Source: Methylobacterium iners
GTDB lineage: Bacteria > Pseudomonadota > Alphaproteobacteria > Rhizobiales > Beijerinckiaceae
Length of the DNA stretch: 64,000 nucleotides
Direction of reading: 5' to 3'
Assembly (NCBI RefSeq): GCF_022179305.1
Contig: NZ_BPQP01000018.1
Coordinates: forward strand, 1 to 64,000
Under the pieces are notes generated by a model that saw only the letters and a program-made list of their open reading frames with translations, ran no database searches and had not been told where the DNA came from. A program made the position numbers and the translations under genes. Below, one piece after another: positions 18,669 to 27,563 of this stretch (its first letter is position 1; every line of letters begins with the position of its first letter).

Positions 18669-19475
18669 ATGACACCCATCGCCGTCACCATCGCCGGATC
18701 GGATTCGAGCGGAGGCGCGGGCATCCAGGCCGACCTCAAGACCTTCGCGGCGCTCCGCGTCTACGGCGCGAGCGTGATCACGGCGCTCACGGCTCAGAAC
18801 ACGCGGGGCGTCCAGGCCATCCACGACGTGCCGGCCGATTTCATCGCCGCCCAGATCGACAGCGTGTTCTCCGACCTCGCCGTCACGGCCGTGAAGATCG
18901 GGATGCTGTCGCAGGCGGGCGTCATCGAAGCCGTGGCGGACGGCCTTCGCCGGCATGCCTCCCGGGTCCCGATCGTCCTCGATCCGGTGATGGTCGCCAC
19001 GAGCGGCGACCGCCTCATCAGCGAGGACGCGGTCGAGGCCCTGCGCCGGCACCTGATGCCGCTCGCCGACCTCGTCACCCCGAACCTTCCCGAGGCGGCC
19101 ACGCTGCTCGGCGCGGGGACTGCGGCCAACGAGAACGAGGGCGTCGCCCAGGCGCGGCGCCTGATCGGGCTCGGCGCCCGAGCGGTCCTGATCAAGGGCG
19201 GTCATGCCGAGGGCAGCGAGAGCGTCGACCACCTGCTCTGCGCGGACGGGACTCTGCGCCGTTTCGCGAGCCCGCGCATCGCGACGCGCAACAGCCACGG
19301 CACCGGTTGCACCCTGTCCTCCGCGGTGGCGGCGGGCCTCGCCCGTGGCTTGCCCCTCACCGAGGCGGTGGGGCAGGCCAAGCGCTACGTCACGGCGGCG
19401 ATCGCCGCGGCGGATTCCGTGCCGGTCGGCTCCGGCCACGGGCCGGTTCATCACTTCCACGCCCTCTGGCGCTGA
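18669..19475 (+). CDS. thiD: Hydroxymethylpyrimidine/phosphomethylpyrimidine kinase
   Basis: ThiD phosphorylates HMP and HMP-phosphate to HMP pyrophosphate, the substrate used by ThiE. The ribokinase-like signature [18 protein letters not shown] is near the N-terminus; [14 protein letters not shown] and the anion-hole/active-site motif [18 protein letters not shown] are intact. At 268 residues it has the normal size and it sits directly behind thiE. An AAGG site occurs upstream of the ATG. Confidence 0.94.
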   Translation: MTPIAVTIAGSDSSGGAGIQADLKTFAALRVYGASVITALTAQNTRGVQAIHDVPADFIAAQIDSVFSDLAVTAVKIGMLSQAGVIEAVADGLRRHASRVPIVLDPVMVATSGDRLISEDAVEALRRHLMPLADLVTPNLPEAATLLGAGTAANENEGVAQARRLIGLGARAVLIKGGHAEGSESVDHLLCADGTLRRFASPRIATRNSHGTGCTLSSAVAAGLARGLPLTEAVGQAKRYVTAAIAAADSVPVGSGHGPVHHFHALWR

Positions 19476-19574
19476 GGCCGGGCGCGCCTTTCCGCCTTGC
19501 GCCACGCCCGGATTTGCGTTTGAAGTACCGCACGTTCGTTCGGTTTGCGGAACGGCGCGGCGGGTTCAGGGGCG

Positions 19575-20201
19575 ATGCAGGACGAGACCACGACGATCGA
19601 GCGCGGGCGGGCGCGGGACGTGCTGACGGGCGCCCAGGTGCTCTCGGGCCAGCTAGGCAAGACCATCCAGCGGCTTCGCAAGGCCTACAACCTCTCGCTC
19701 TCCGAGCTCGCGGAGCAGTCCGGCGTCGCGAAGTCGATCATCAGCCAGATCGAGCGCAATGAGACCAATCCGACGCTGGCCACGATCTGGCGCCTGAGCC
19801 AGGCGCTCGACGTCTCGATCGAGCGGGTGCTCGCCACCGGCGACGAGGAGCCCTTCATCGAGAAGACCTCGCGGGCCGACACGCCGATCCTGGTCTCGGA
19901 TGACGGCCGCGTGCGCCTCGCCATCGTCGGCTGGATCAAGACCGTCGAGTGGCTGCAATGGTACGAGGTCACGGCCGATCCCGGCGGCATTCTCGAATCC
20001 GATCCGCACCAGCGCGGCTCGGTCGAATCGCTCACCGTCACCGAGGGCGTCTTCGAGGTGGAGGTCTCCGGCACCCTGCAGAGAGCGCGGGCGGGCGAGA
20101 CCCTGCGCTACCGCTGCGACCGCCCGCACGCGGTGCGCTGCGTCGATGGCCCGGGCCGGGCGATCATGGTGGTGATCATGAAGGCCGCCGTGATGGAGTG
20201 A
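19575..20201 (+). CDS. XRE-family regulator with C-terminal cupin sensor
   Basis: The protein (208 aa) combines a helix-turn-helix of the Cro/XRE type at about residues 24-78 (LRKAYNLSLSELAEQSGVAK, SIISQIERNETNPTLATIWRLS) with a cupin domain at about 120-200 (HQRGSVESLTVTEG, GETLRYRCDRPHAVRC). Such XRE-cupin proteins sense small metabolites and usually repress neighbouring or amino-acid-related genes. The start is the ATG at 19575, after CAGGGG. Its target is not evident: it is followed by a repeat-rich terminator region and a convergent operon. Confidence 0.85.
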   Translation: MQDETTTIERGRARDVLTGAQVLSGQLGKTIQRLRKAYNLSLSELAEQSGVAKSIISQIERNETNPTLATIWRLSQALDVSIERVLATGDEEPFIEKTSRADTPILVSDDGRVRLAIVGWIKTVEWLQWYEVTADPGGILESDPHQRGSVESLTVTEGVFEVEVSGTLQRARAGETLRYRCDRPHAVRCVDGPGRAIMVVIMKAAVME

Positions 20202-20211
20202 AGGGCGGCTT

Positions 20212-20315
20212 CCCTCCCCTTGCGGGGAGGGACCAAGGGTTGAGTTTGGTTCCGCCCGGTGAGCGGGCGGGTCGCCCAGCCACGCCCGTCCCAAACTCCT
20301 CCCTGCAAGGAGGAG
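20212..20315. repeat. Compound palindromic element with three hairpins between convergent genes
   Basis: Three hairpins stand in a row: an 8-bp stem at 20212-20231 (CCCTCCCC-TTGC-GGGGAGGG), a 7-bp stem at 20252-20270 (CCGCCCG/CGGGCGG) and a 7-bp stem at 20296-20315 (CTCCTCC/GGAGGAG). GAGTTTGG (20242-20249) and CCAAACTC (20291-20298) form an outer inverted pair enclosing the middle hairpin. No T-tract follows. It could be a REP/MITE-like dispersed element that also ends transcription of the two converging genes. Confidence 0.6.
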
Positions 20316-20339
20316 GAGAGGCGCGCCATCCCACCCCGA

Positions 20340-20918
20340 TTATCGCCCGGAATTCACCCACCGCACCACATCAGCCAGAACGACAGCCAGTGCCGCATCG
20401 AGCGCCACCGCCGCGGCGCCGGCCTCGACCTTGGCCACGGGCACGCGGGCCTGGAATATCTTGGCCGCGACGACCTTGCCCGAGCCCTCCGCGATGAGCT
20501 TGGCCGAGAGGTCGACCACGGCCTCACCCGATCCTGCCGCGATGTCGAAGGCGCGGATCTCGCTGATGAGCTGATACTCCGAGACGATCTTGTCGCCCGG
20601 CCGGCTCACGGAGCGCAGGCGGCCGGAATTCTCCAGGCTCTGGATGATCCGGGTCTGGATCAGGCGCGGCAGCCGATCGGCCCACTGGCCGCCGCCGAGG
20701 AAGGACAGGCCGCCGCCGGGCTCGCGAACGATGATGCGGTCGGCCTCGAAGGGCTGGATGCCGACGGGCTCCGCCACCACGATCGCCCGCGCCGACGCCG
20801 CGCCGCGGCCGGTGGCGGGAAGGGCGCCCAAATCGAAGGTGAGCGGCACGGCGCCGCCGCAGCCCCCGAGGGCGGCCGCGAGGAGGATCGTGCCGAGAAG
20901 AGTCTTGCAGTGGATCAT
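20340..20918 (-). CDS. ABC-type transport auxiliary lipoprotein of the Mla-like operon
   Basis: This periplasmic lipoprotein is the last gene of an mlaE-mlaF-mlaD operon and corresponds to the PqiC/auxiliary lipoprotein family, thought to connect an MCE-type lipid transporter to the outer membrane. From the ATG at 20916-20918 the signal is short and hydrophobic and ends in lipobox LGGC, so lipidation at Cys near residue 20 is expected. Mature-domain blocks include AIVVAEPVGIQPFEADRI and YQLISEIRAFDI. A GTG six codons upstream could also start translation. The gene before it (mlaD) ends about 110 bp away. Confidence 0.8.
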   Translation of the reverse strand: MIHCKTLLGTILLAAALGGCGGAVPLTFDLGALPATGRGAASARAIVVAEPVGIQPFEADRIIVREPGGGLSFLGGGQWADRLPRLIQTRIIQSLENSGRLRSVSRPGDKIVSEYQLISEIRAFDIAAGSGEAVVDLSAKLIAEGSGKVVAAKIFQARVPVAKVEAGAAAVALDAALAVVLADVVRWVNSGR

Positions 20919-21028
20919 ACGCAGGGCTCGACACACCTTCGCAGCGCGGGGGGGCGCCTACCCGTAAACTACGGCAAAGCTGTCTCGGTGCCGTGTGCGG
21001 GGGCACACCTGCATGTGGATCGGCCGAA

Positions 21029-22111
21029 TCACCGGCTACCGTTGTATTCCGGCAACGACGGCTTGCCGCCGAAGATGACCTGGGACGGATCGCGCTCCAG
21101 GTTCTTCACGGTGCGGTTGAGCGTGTTGAGGGTGCGCTGTCCGTCGGTGGAGAGCGCCTCGACCTCGCGCCGGCCGCTGCCGGAGAGGCGGTTGAAGCTG
21201 GTCGCGATGTTGGCGGTGCGCTTGTCGAGGTTCTCCGACAGGGCCCGGAAGGCACGGCCGGCGTCGCGCACGGAGATCGCGGCCTCGCGGACCTCGGCGA
21301 AGGTGCTGCTGCCGGCCTCGCCCGAGGCCGAGCCGAGGAAGCCCTCCGCCCCCTTTAACACGCCGTCGATCCGGTCGGCCGACGCGCTGAGCTTGCCCGC
21401 GAGCAGCCGGGCGTCCTTCAGCCCGGCCTCGATGTCGGGGCTCGCGTTGCTCAGGGCCGCCGAGAAGCGGTCGGCATTGTCGACGACCCGGTTGAGCTTC
21501 TGCCCGTCGATGGCTTTGACGAGGGATGACACCGCTGGCCCCGCATCGGCCAGGGTCTTGGAGAAGGCCTCGACATTGGCGAGCGTGCGGTTGATGGCGC
21601 CCTCGTTGCCCGCCACCACCTTGTCGAGGCGCTGGAGCACGTCGTCGGCCCGCTGCGCGATCTGCTTGGCGGCGGCCAGCATGTCCTGGATGTCCGACGA
21701 ATCCGCGAAGATCGTCGGCGTCTGCTCGCCGGTGCCGGGCGCGAGCGTGGGAGAATCGGCGCTGCCGCCGCTGAGCGCGATGACGGAGACGCCGGTGAGC
21801 AGCGCGGAATCGAGGCGGGCGCGGGTGTCGGCCCGCAGCGGCGTCGTCGGATCGACCTGGATCATCGCGATGACGCGCCGCGGGTCCTGCGGCAGCAGCT
21901 TGACGCTCGTCACCTCGCCGACCTTGATGCCGTTGAAGGTGACGGATGAGCCGGTGGCGAGCCCGCCGACGCTGCCCGAGAACACGATCCGCACGCCCGC
22001 GCGAACCTGGGAGCGCGACCCGCCCTGCAGCCAGAACACGAAGCCGAAGGCGGCCACGATCACCCCGAGGGTGAAGGCGCCGATCAGGGCATAGTTCGCA
22101 CGAGTCTCCAT
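21029..22111 (-). CDS. mlaD: MCE-domain periplasmic lipid-binding protein (MlaD-like)
   Basis: MlaD-type proteins are anchored in the inner membrane and form the hexameric MCE ring that receives or hands over phospholipids. One transmembrane helix lies at about 8-28 (ALIGAFTLGVIVAAFGFVFW), followed by an MCE domain at about 38-115 (VFSGSVGGLATGSSVTFNGI, VGEVTSVKLL). A long helical/coiled tail (to residue 360) follows, unlike the short E. coli MlaD (about 183 aa) but as in other alphaproteobacterial versions. The start is the ATG at 22109-22111 with AGGT upstream. The gene order mlaE-mlaF-mlaD-lipoprotein supports a single transporter. Confidence 0.88.
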   Translation of the reverse strand: METRANYALIGAFTLGVIVAAFGFVFWLQGGSRSQVRAGVRIVFSGSVGGLATGSSVTFNGIKVGEVTSVKLLPQDPRRVIAMIQVDPTTPLRADTRARLDSALLTGVSVIALSGGSADSPTLAPGTGEQTPTIFADSSDIQDMLAAAKQIAQRADDVLQRLDKVVAGNEGAINRTLANVEAFSKTLADAGPAVSSLVKAIDGQKLNRVVDNADRFSAALSNASPDIEAGLKDARLLAGKLSASADRIDGVLKGAEGFLGSASGEAGSSTFAEVREAAISVRDAGRAFRALSENLDKRTANIATSFNRLSGSGRREVEALSTDGQRTLNTLNRTVKNLERDPSQVIFGGKPSLPEYNGSR

Positions 22112-22170
22112 CGGATCAGACCTGTCCGAGATCGGTAGGCGCCGCGCGGTGCGCCGGCGCACGCCGCTCA

Positions 22171-22998
22171 TCAAGCGTGGGCATGGCTCGCACCTCCCGG
22201 GACGATCGCGCGGGCGCGCTTGCCGTGGAAATAGGAGCGCAGCCAGGGGTGCTCGGCGCGCAGCATCGCGTCGATCGGGCCCTCCGCGATGATCTGGCCA
22301 TCGCCCAGAGCCGCGATGCGGTCGCAGGCCGTGTAGAGGCTGTCGAGGTCGTGGGTCACCATGAAGACGGTGAGCCCGAGCGTCCGCTTGAGGGTGGCGA
22401 CGAGCTCGTCGAACTCGCCGGCGCCGATGGGGTCGAGGCCCGAGGTCGGCTCGTCGAGGAAGAGAACCTCGGGGTCGAGTGCCAGCGAGCGGGCGAGCGC
22501 CGCCCGCTTGATCATGCCGCCCGACAGCTCCGAGGGCAGCTTGTCGGCGGCGTCGGCCTTCAGGCCCACCATCTCAATCTTGAGCCGGGCGAACTCGTCG
22601 AGCAGGCGCTCGGACAGCTTCAGATGCTCGCGCATCGGCATCTGGATATTCTGCTTGACGGTGAGCGAGGAGAACAGCGCGCCCTGCTGGAACAGCACGC
22701 CCCAGCGCTGCTCGATCTGGCGTCGGCGGGCGAGGCTCATGCCGTCGACGTCCTCGCCGAACACCTCGATGGTCCCCGAGCGCTTCGGAACCAGGCCGAG
22801 GATGGTCCGGGTCAGCACCGACTTGCCCTGACCCGAGGGACCGACGAAGCCCAGGATCTCGCCCCGGTAGATGTCGAGGTTGAGCCCCTTCATCACCGTC
22901 TTCGACCCGAAGCCCACGACGAGGTCGCGCACGCGGATGACCGCTTCGCGCGCCGGGAGAGCGTCGGGCCGCTCGAGGGTGGCTGACAAAGTTTCCAC
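22171..22998 (-). CDS. mlaF: ABC transporter ATP-binding protein (MlaF-like)
   Basis: This is the ATPase of the MCE lipid transporter. Walker A GPSGQGKS is at 53-60, the signature LSGGM at 158-162, Walker B and the catalytic Glu at 178-183 (EVLFLDEPTSGLDP), and the switch His in VTHD. The start appears to be the GTG at 22996-22998, only five bases after the mlaE stop, so the two are translationally coupled; no strong separate ribosome site is seen. MlaD starts about 60 bp downstream. Confidence 0.92.
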   Translation of the reverse strand: METLSATLERPDALPAREAVIRVRDLVVGFGSKTVMKGLNLDIYRGEILGFVGPSGQGKSVLTRTILGLVPKRSGTIEVFGEDVDGMSLARRRQIEQRWGVLFQQGALFSSLTVKQNIQMPMREHLKLSERLLDEFARLKIEMVGLKADAADKLPSELSGGMIKRAALARSLALDPEVLFLDEPTSGLDPIGAGEFDELVATLKRTLGLTVFMVTHDLDSLYTACDRIAALGDGQIIAEGPIDAMLRAEHPWLRSYFHGKRARAIVPGGASHAHA

Positions 22999-23003
22999 GT
23001 GGT

Positions 23004-24152
23004 TCAGAAATCGATAGCGGCGAAGAACACCGCGAAGAGTCCATCAAGCACGATGACCATGAAGATTGACTTCACGACTGAGGCGGTGACGTGGCGGCCC
23101 AGCGACTCGGCCGAGCCCTGCACCGCGAAACCCTCGATCGTCGCGATGATGCCGATGATCAGCGCCATGAACGGCGCCTTGATCAGCCCGACGGCAACGT
23201 GGTGGAGGGACACCGCCGCCTGGAGCCGGGCCAGGAAGGCCTCGGGCGTCATGCCGCCGTAGAGCGAGGCGGTGAGGCCGCCGCCGGCCAGCGCCGCGAG
23301 CGAGGCGAGGAAGGTGAGGATCGGCAGGCCGATCACCAGCGCCAGGATGCGCGGCACGATCAGGATCTCGATCGGGTCGAGGCCCATGACGCGCAGCGCG
23401 TCGACCTCCTCGCGCATCCGCATCGAGCCGATCTCGGCGGTGAAGGCCGAGCCGGAACGGCCCGCCACCATGATCGAGGTGAGGAGCACGCCGAGCTCGC
23501 GCAGGATCAGGAGCCCGATCAGGTTCACGACGAAGCTCTGCGCCCCGAAGCGCTGGAGCTGAAAGATGCCCTGCTGGGCGACGATGCCGCCGACGAGGAA
23601 CGAGATCAGCACGATGATCGGCACGCCGTTGAAGGCGACCTGCTGGATCTGGTGGACGAGGGCGGTGCCGCGGAAGCTGGAGGGCCGCGAGGCGACGCGG
23701 ATACAGGCGAGGACCACCTCGCCGAGGAAGGCGAGGCCGGTGACGAAATCCGCCTTGCCCCCGACGACCCGGACGCCGAAAGCCTCGAGAAAATTGTGGA
23801 TACGGCCGCGCTGGCGCGCGGGCGGCGCCTCGGCGGCGCCGAGCTTGGCCTCGCCGAGCAGGATGCGGTGCTCGGGCGAGGCGTTCGCGTAGCTGAGCCG
23901 GCCGCCGGCCGCCTCGATCTCGCCGCGGGCGCGCTCCAGCACCCAGGCGCCGAGGGTGTCGAGCCGCTGGATGCCGCCGAGATCGACGAGGACGGGATGC
24001 GCCGCCGCATGGCCGGCGATGCGCGAGGCGGCCGCTTCCACGGAGGGCGCCTGGTCGGCGGTCCAGTAGCCGGTGAGCGCGACGCAGCCCTCGCCCGGCT
24101 GGATCAGGGCATCGGCGGCGTTGGGATTCTGCAGGGCGACGGCGCTTCGCAC
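23004..24152 (-). CDS. mlaE: MlaE-type lipid ABC permease with N-terminal STAS domain
   Basis: The permease of the MCE lipid transporter. The C-terminal ~260 residues carry the MlaE helices and conserved segments (SFLVGGIVAQQGIFQLQRFG, RELGVLLTSIMVAGRSGSAF, EVDALRVMGLDPIE). The first ~105 residues form a STAS-like domain (PVLVDLGGIQRLDTLGAWVL), which in E. coli is a separate protein, MlaB; here it is fused. I place the start at the GTG at 24150-24152, because GAGGAG lies eight bases upstream, rather than at the far longer open frame. Confidence 0.9.
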   Translation of the reverse strand: MRSAVALQNPNAADALIQPGEGCVALTGYWTADQAPSVEAAASRIAGHAAAHPVLVDLGGIQRLDTLGAWVLERARGEIEAAGGRLSYANASPEHRILLGEAKLGAAEAPPARQRGRIHNFLEAFGVRVVGGKADFVTGLAFLGEVVLACIRVASRPSSFRGTALVHQIQQVAFNGVPIIVLISFLVGGIVAQQGIFQLQRFGAQSFVVNLIGLLILRELGVLLTSIMVAGRSGSAFTAEIGSMRMREEVDALRVMGLDPIEILIVPRILALVIGLPILTFLASLAALAGGGLTASLYGGMTPEAFLARLQAAVSLHHVAVGLIKAPFMALIIGIIATIEGFAVQGSAESLGRHVTASVVKSIFMVIVLDGLFAVFFAAIDF

Positions 24153-24207
24153 GCGGGATGCTCCTCGTCGCGAGGGGGCTCGAGACTGGGTCGCAGCGAT
24201 GGCTTCA

Positions 24208-25395
24208 CTATAAACGCGGCGGAGTGAAGGCTTCTCGCGATGCAAGGGCGGCCAGGGCGAGGCCGGCCAGCGCCAGCGGCGCCATGAGGATGAAGGCCAG
24301 CGGCCCGCCGCCGGCCGCGTAGGCCGCGCCGCTCGCGAGCGTCGCGAGGACCGAGGCGAGGGCCGAGGTCGCGCTGAGCGTGCCCTGGGCACGGCCCCGC
24401 GCGCCGTCGGGCGCCAGGGCGGAGACCGCGGCCATCGCGCCGAGCTGCGTCGCGCCAAAGCTGAGGCCGTGCAGGACCTGCAGCGGAATCAGCGGACCGA
24501 GCCGATCTCCGACGAGCGCCATGGCGACGGCCCGGGTGAGGGCCGCGGCTCCGCCCAGGCCGACGAGCCTGTAGGGGGTCCGCCAGCGGGCGGGCAGCCG
24601 CCGGGCGACCGCGAAGAGCACGATCTCGGCCGCGACCCCGATCGCCCAGAGGACTCCGATCCAGCTCGTTGCGATGCCGCCCGCGCTCCAATGGATGCTG
24701 CCGAAGGCGTAGAGCGCGCCGTGGCTCGCCTGGATCAGCGCCGCCGCGCCGATCATGAGCCAGAGGGTGCGCGGGAGCCGCGGCGGGAGGGTGACGCCCC
24801 GCGGCCGCTCTGGCGACGGCGCCTCGACCTGGCTCGTGACGGCGACGGCCGAGGCGACGACGGCGAACGCCGTCAGGAGGAGGGGGACCGCGAGCCGCTC
24901 GCCGAGCGCGTTGAGCGCGAGCCCGCCGGCAAGGTTCGCCAGGAGGAAGCCGAGGGAGCCGGCGACCCGGATGCGGGCATAGTCGAGCCGGGCGCTGCGC
25001 CGTGTCGCGGCGAGGGTGAGATAATCGATGGTCGGCACGAGCGGCGCGCCCGCCGCGGCGTTGAGCGCGATGAGGAGCGCGAGGACGGGCCAGCCGATCG
25101 CGGCGCCCGCCGGCATCGCGGCGTAGGTCGCAGCGAGCGCGAGGCTGCCCGTCACGAGGAGCCGGCGCGCGGTCACGCCCCGATCGATCAGGCCGAGCAG
25201 GGGGGCCGTGGCGACGATCTTGACCGCGATCGGCAGGGCGAGCAGGAGACCGATCACCTGGGCCTCGAGGCCGATCGCGTTCAGCCAGACGGGCATGAAC
25301 GGCATCGCGATGCCGATCTCGACGAAGACGACGGCGTAGAGAAGCGAGAGCCGAGCGGCGTCGGGCTCGGCCGGATTCGGGGCACGGCTCGGCAA
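24208..25395 (-). CDS. MFS transporter (phenylpropionate permease-like family)
   Basis: A 12-helix major facilitator of 395 residues, most like the PPP family (HcaT and MFS_1-like). Hydrophobic helices run through the whole length and the usual MFS halves are visible, with PPP features PFMPVWLNAIG near the start and GLSFGATQLGAMAAVS in helix 10. The start codon is TTG at 25393-25395, supported by AGAGG six bases upstream and by the absence of any ATG before the first helix. The substrate is unknown. It precedes mlaE by 55 bp and could be cotranscribed with it. Confidence 0.85.
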   Translation of the reverse strand: MPSRAPNPAEPDAARLSLLYAVVFVEIGIAMPFMPVWLNAIGLEAQVIGLLLALPIAVKIVATAPLLGLIDRGVTARRLLVTGSLALAATYAAMPAGAAIGWPVLALLIALNAAAGAPLVPTIDYLTLAATRRSARLDYARIRVAGSLGFLLANLAGGLALNALGERLAVPLLLTAFAVVASAVAVTSQVEAPSPERPRGVTLPPRLPRTLWLMIGAAALIQASHGALYAFGSIHWSAGGIATSWIGVLWAIGVAAEIVLFAVARRLPARWRTPYRLVGLGGAAALTRAVAMALVGDRLGPLIPLQVLHGLSFGATQLGAMAAVSALAPDGARGRAQGTLSATSALASVLATLASGAAYAAGGGPLAFILMAPLALAGLALAALASREAFTPPRL

Positions 25396-25523
25396 GGTGG
25401 CCTCTGCGGCAGGGGGGCGGGAGCGTAAAGCAGACGTTAAAGCCCTGCTGTCAAACTGCCTCGGCCCTGGACACGGACGGACCGCGCACGCGGCTGCCCC
25501 GGCACTCCCAAGGATCCGACGGC

Positions 25524-26474
25524 ATGAGTGGCTCCCAGTCGCTGACGACGACCGACGACGAGTTCGAGCGCATCGAAGCGGCGATGAGCGAGAGCGCGCG
25601 GGGCCGCTGGTTCCTCCAGGAATACGCGCGCCGGAACCGGTCCGCCGATACCGAGATGCTGCTCGGCGCCATCGAGCGCCTGGAGGGCGTCGTCACGAGC
25701 GAGCGCGAGGCCGATCACGTCGACCGGATGCGCGGCGACATCATGGACATGGCGCAGGCCATCGCCCGGACGAAGACCGAGATCGCCGCGATCAGCGCGG
25801 GCGACCCCGATCACAGCCGGCTCGACGGCGCCTCGCTCGCGCTCGACGCGATCGTGCGCGCGACGGAGCGGGCGACCACGGACATCCTGGGTGCGGCCGA
25901 GAACGTGCAGGAGGCGGCCTGGCTGCTGCGCGAGGCCGGCTCCGACACGTCGGTCTGCGACGAGCTCGATCGGCGGGCGACCCAGATCTACACCGCCTGC
26001 TCGTTCCAGGACCTCACCGCGCAGCGCATCGCGCGGATCGTCCAGACCCTGCGCTACCTGGAGGAGCGGCTTGCCGCGATGATCGCCATCTGGGGCGATC
26101 CCGCCGAGGTGGAGGCGGAGCGCTCCGCGCACCCGATTCCGGAGGTCGATCTCAGCCAGAGCGACGTCGACCGCTTCATCGACATGGAGCCGTCGCAGCC
26201 CGTCGCGACGGGGGAAGCCGCGACGAAGATCATCGCGACGCTGGTCGCGCCGCACGAGGACATCGTGTTCCTCGACGCGCAGCCGGATGCCGAGGAGTCG
26301 GAGCCCGAGGCGTGGGAGGATGACGCGCCGGAAGCCGAAACCGCCTCCGCAGCTTCCGAAAGCGAGCCGGCGGCGCCCGCCGAGGACGAGCCAGCGGAAC
26401 CGATCGATATCGAGGCGGCCTTCGCCGATATCGACGGCCTGACGATGGAAGAGAAGATGGCGCTGTTCTCCTGA
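25524..26474 (+). CDS. cheZ: CheZ-like CheY-phosphate phosphatase
   Basis: The protein probably removes phosphate from CheY-P in chemotaxis. The signature helix contains SFQDLTAQRI with catalytic D163 and Q167, matching the Asp and Gln of the E. coli CheZ QDFQDLTGQ motif. The C-terminal third is acidic, low-complexity linker ending in an amphipathic segment (IDGLTMEEKMALFS), analogous to the CheY-binding tail of CheZ. At 316 residues it is longer than the E. coli enzyme. No other chemotaxis gene is adjacent. Confidence 0.85.
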   Translation: MSGSQSLTTTDDEFERIEAAMSESARGRWFLQEYARRNRSADTEMLLGAIERLEGVVTSEREADHVDRMRGDIMDMAQAIARTKTEIAAISAGDPDHSRLDGASLALDAIVRATERATTDILGAAENVQEAAWLLREAGSDTSVCDELDRRATQIYTACSFQDLTAQRIARIVQTLRYLEERLAAMIAIWGDPAEVEAERSAHPIPEVDLSQSDVDRFIDMEPSQPVATGEAATKIIATLVAPHEDIVFLDAQPDAEESEPEAWEDDAPEAETASAASESEPAAPAEDEPAEPIDIEAAFADIDGLTMEEKMALFS

Positions 26475-26721
26475 CGGGCCCTCGGTCGAGCGCCTGAGGG
26501 GTCAGAAAAAACAACGGCCACGGATACCGGGCCTGGTGCGCGTACATCCGGCGTCACCTGAGCCCGGCATCGTGGCCGTATCCGATCGAGCGACGGTGTC
26601 GCGGTCGGCATGGGACGGTGATAGCGCGGTTTGGTTAACGATTCATGACGCCCTCGCGGCACGGACACGCGTTTCGCAGATCCGCGACAGGCGAGCTCGT
26701 CACATCGCGACCGTGCCGGCC

Positions 26722-26907
26722 TCAGCCGTTCTTCCCGCGATCCGACCCCGGCTGCACGCCCTTCGAGGGATCCGGGCTCTCGGACGGCTTGATCGACGGG
26801 CCGCTGGTTCCTTTTCCCGGATGCCCCGTCAGCTCGTCGATGTTCCCGAGTGCTCCGCCTTCGCGCGTCTTGCTCGCCTCGGTTCCGGGCTTGGATGGCT
26901 TTCTCAT
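26722..26907 (-). CDS. 61-residue hydrophilic protein with sigma-EcfG promoter
   Basis: The start at the ATG at 26905-26907 is preceded by a near-ideal ribosome site (GGAGGAAACC). The product is small, hydrophilic, rich in Gly, Ser, Pro and Lys and lacks any membrane segment, as is typical of disordered stress proteins (MRKPSKPGTEASKTREGG at its start). A perfect GGAAC-N16-CGTT box lies 27-51 bp upstream, so general-stress control is likely. I do not recognise a family. Confidence 0.75.
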   Translation of the reverse strand: MRKPSKPGTEASKTREGGALGNIDELTGHPGKGTSGPSIKPSESPDPSKGVQPGSDRGKNG

Positions 26908-26933
26908 GGTTTCCTCCGTTCGGTTGGCAAAGC

Positions 26934-26958
26934 AACGGAAGCGAGGCGCAGACGTTCC
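26934..26958 (-). promoter_or_regulatory. Sigma-EcfG-type general stress promoter
   Basis: On the minus strand GGAAC (26958-26954), a 16-base spacer and CGTT (26937-26934) match the alphaproteobacterial sigma-EcfG consensus exactly. The -10 element is 27 bp from the ATG of the 61-residue gene. Confidence 0.75.
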
Positions 26959-27103
26959 GGGAAGGCTTCCCGCCGCCGCCTCGATGGCCGAAGCATCGGC
27001 TTGAGAAGCGGTTGCCGAGGCTCGGCAAAAGCCGATGCGAAACCAACGACCTACGGCATCGGCCCGGATGCGATACGCAGGACGATGCTGTAGAAGCGCC
27101 GGC

Positions 27104-27544
27104 ATGACCCTCCATCTGCTGAAGCTCTGCGTCGGGCCCGCCACGATCGAGGAACTCGAGGCTCGCATCGCCCGCAATCGGGCCGAGGCCCTGCGCCTGG
27201 AGCGCGATCCGGCGCCGTTCCACACCACGCGGATGATCCCGAAGCGGGCGCGCGAGATCGCGGGACGCGGCTCGATCTACTGGGTGATGAAGGGAACGCT
27301 CGTCTGCCGCCAGCCCATCGCGGGCATCGCGCCCTTCACGGACACGGACGGGATCGCGCGCTGCCGCCTGATCCTCGGCACGGAGGTGACGCCGGTCGCC
27401 CCGCGGCCATGCCGGCCCTTCCAGGGCTGGCGCTACCTGGAACACCGGGACGCGCCGCCGGATCTCGACCGGCACGCGGCCGGCGACTTGATCCAGATGC
27501 CCGAGAGCCTGCGCCGGGAGCTCGCAGGCCTCGGGCTGATCTGA
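27104..27544 (+). CDS. DUF1489 family protein
   Basis: A 146-residue protein of the alphaproteobacterial DUF1489 family. Recognisable segments are MTLHLLKLCVG, TRMIPKRAREI, SIYWVMKGTLVCRQ and FQGWRYLE. The function is not established. The start is the ATG at 27104; the longer open frame upstream is not supported. It is convergent with the large GPR-like gene, 19 bp away. Confidence 0.85.
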   Translation: MTLHLLKLCVGPATIEELEARIARNRAEALRLERDPAPFHTTRMIPKRAREIAGRGSIYWVMKGTLVCRQPIAGIAPFTDTDGIARCRLILGTEVTPVAPRPCRPFQGWRYLEHRDAPPDLDRHAAGDLIQMPESLRRELAGLGLI

Positions 27545-27563
27545 GCCCCGGCGCGAGGACGCC

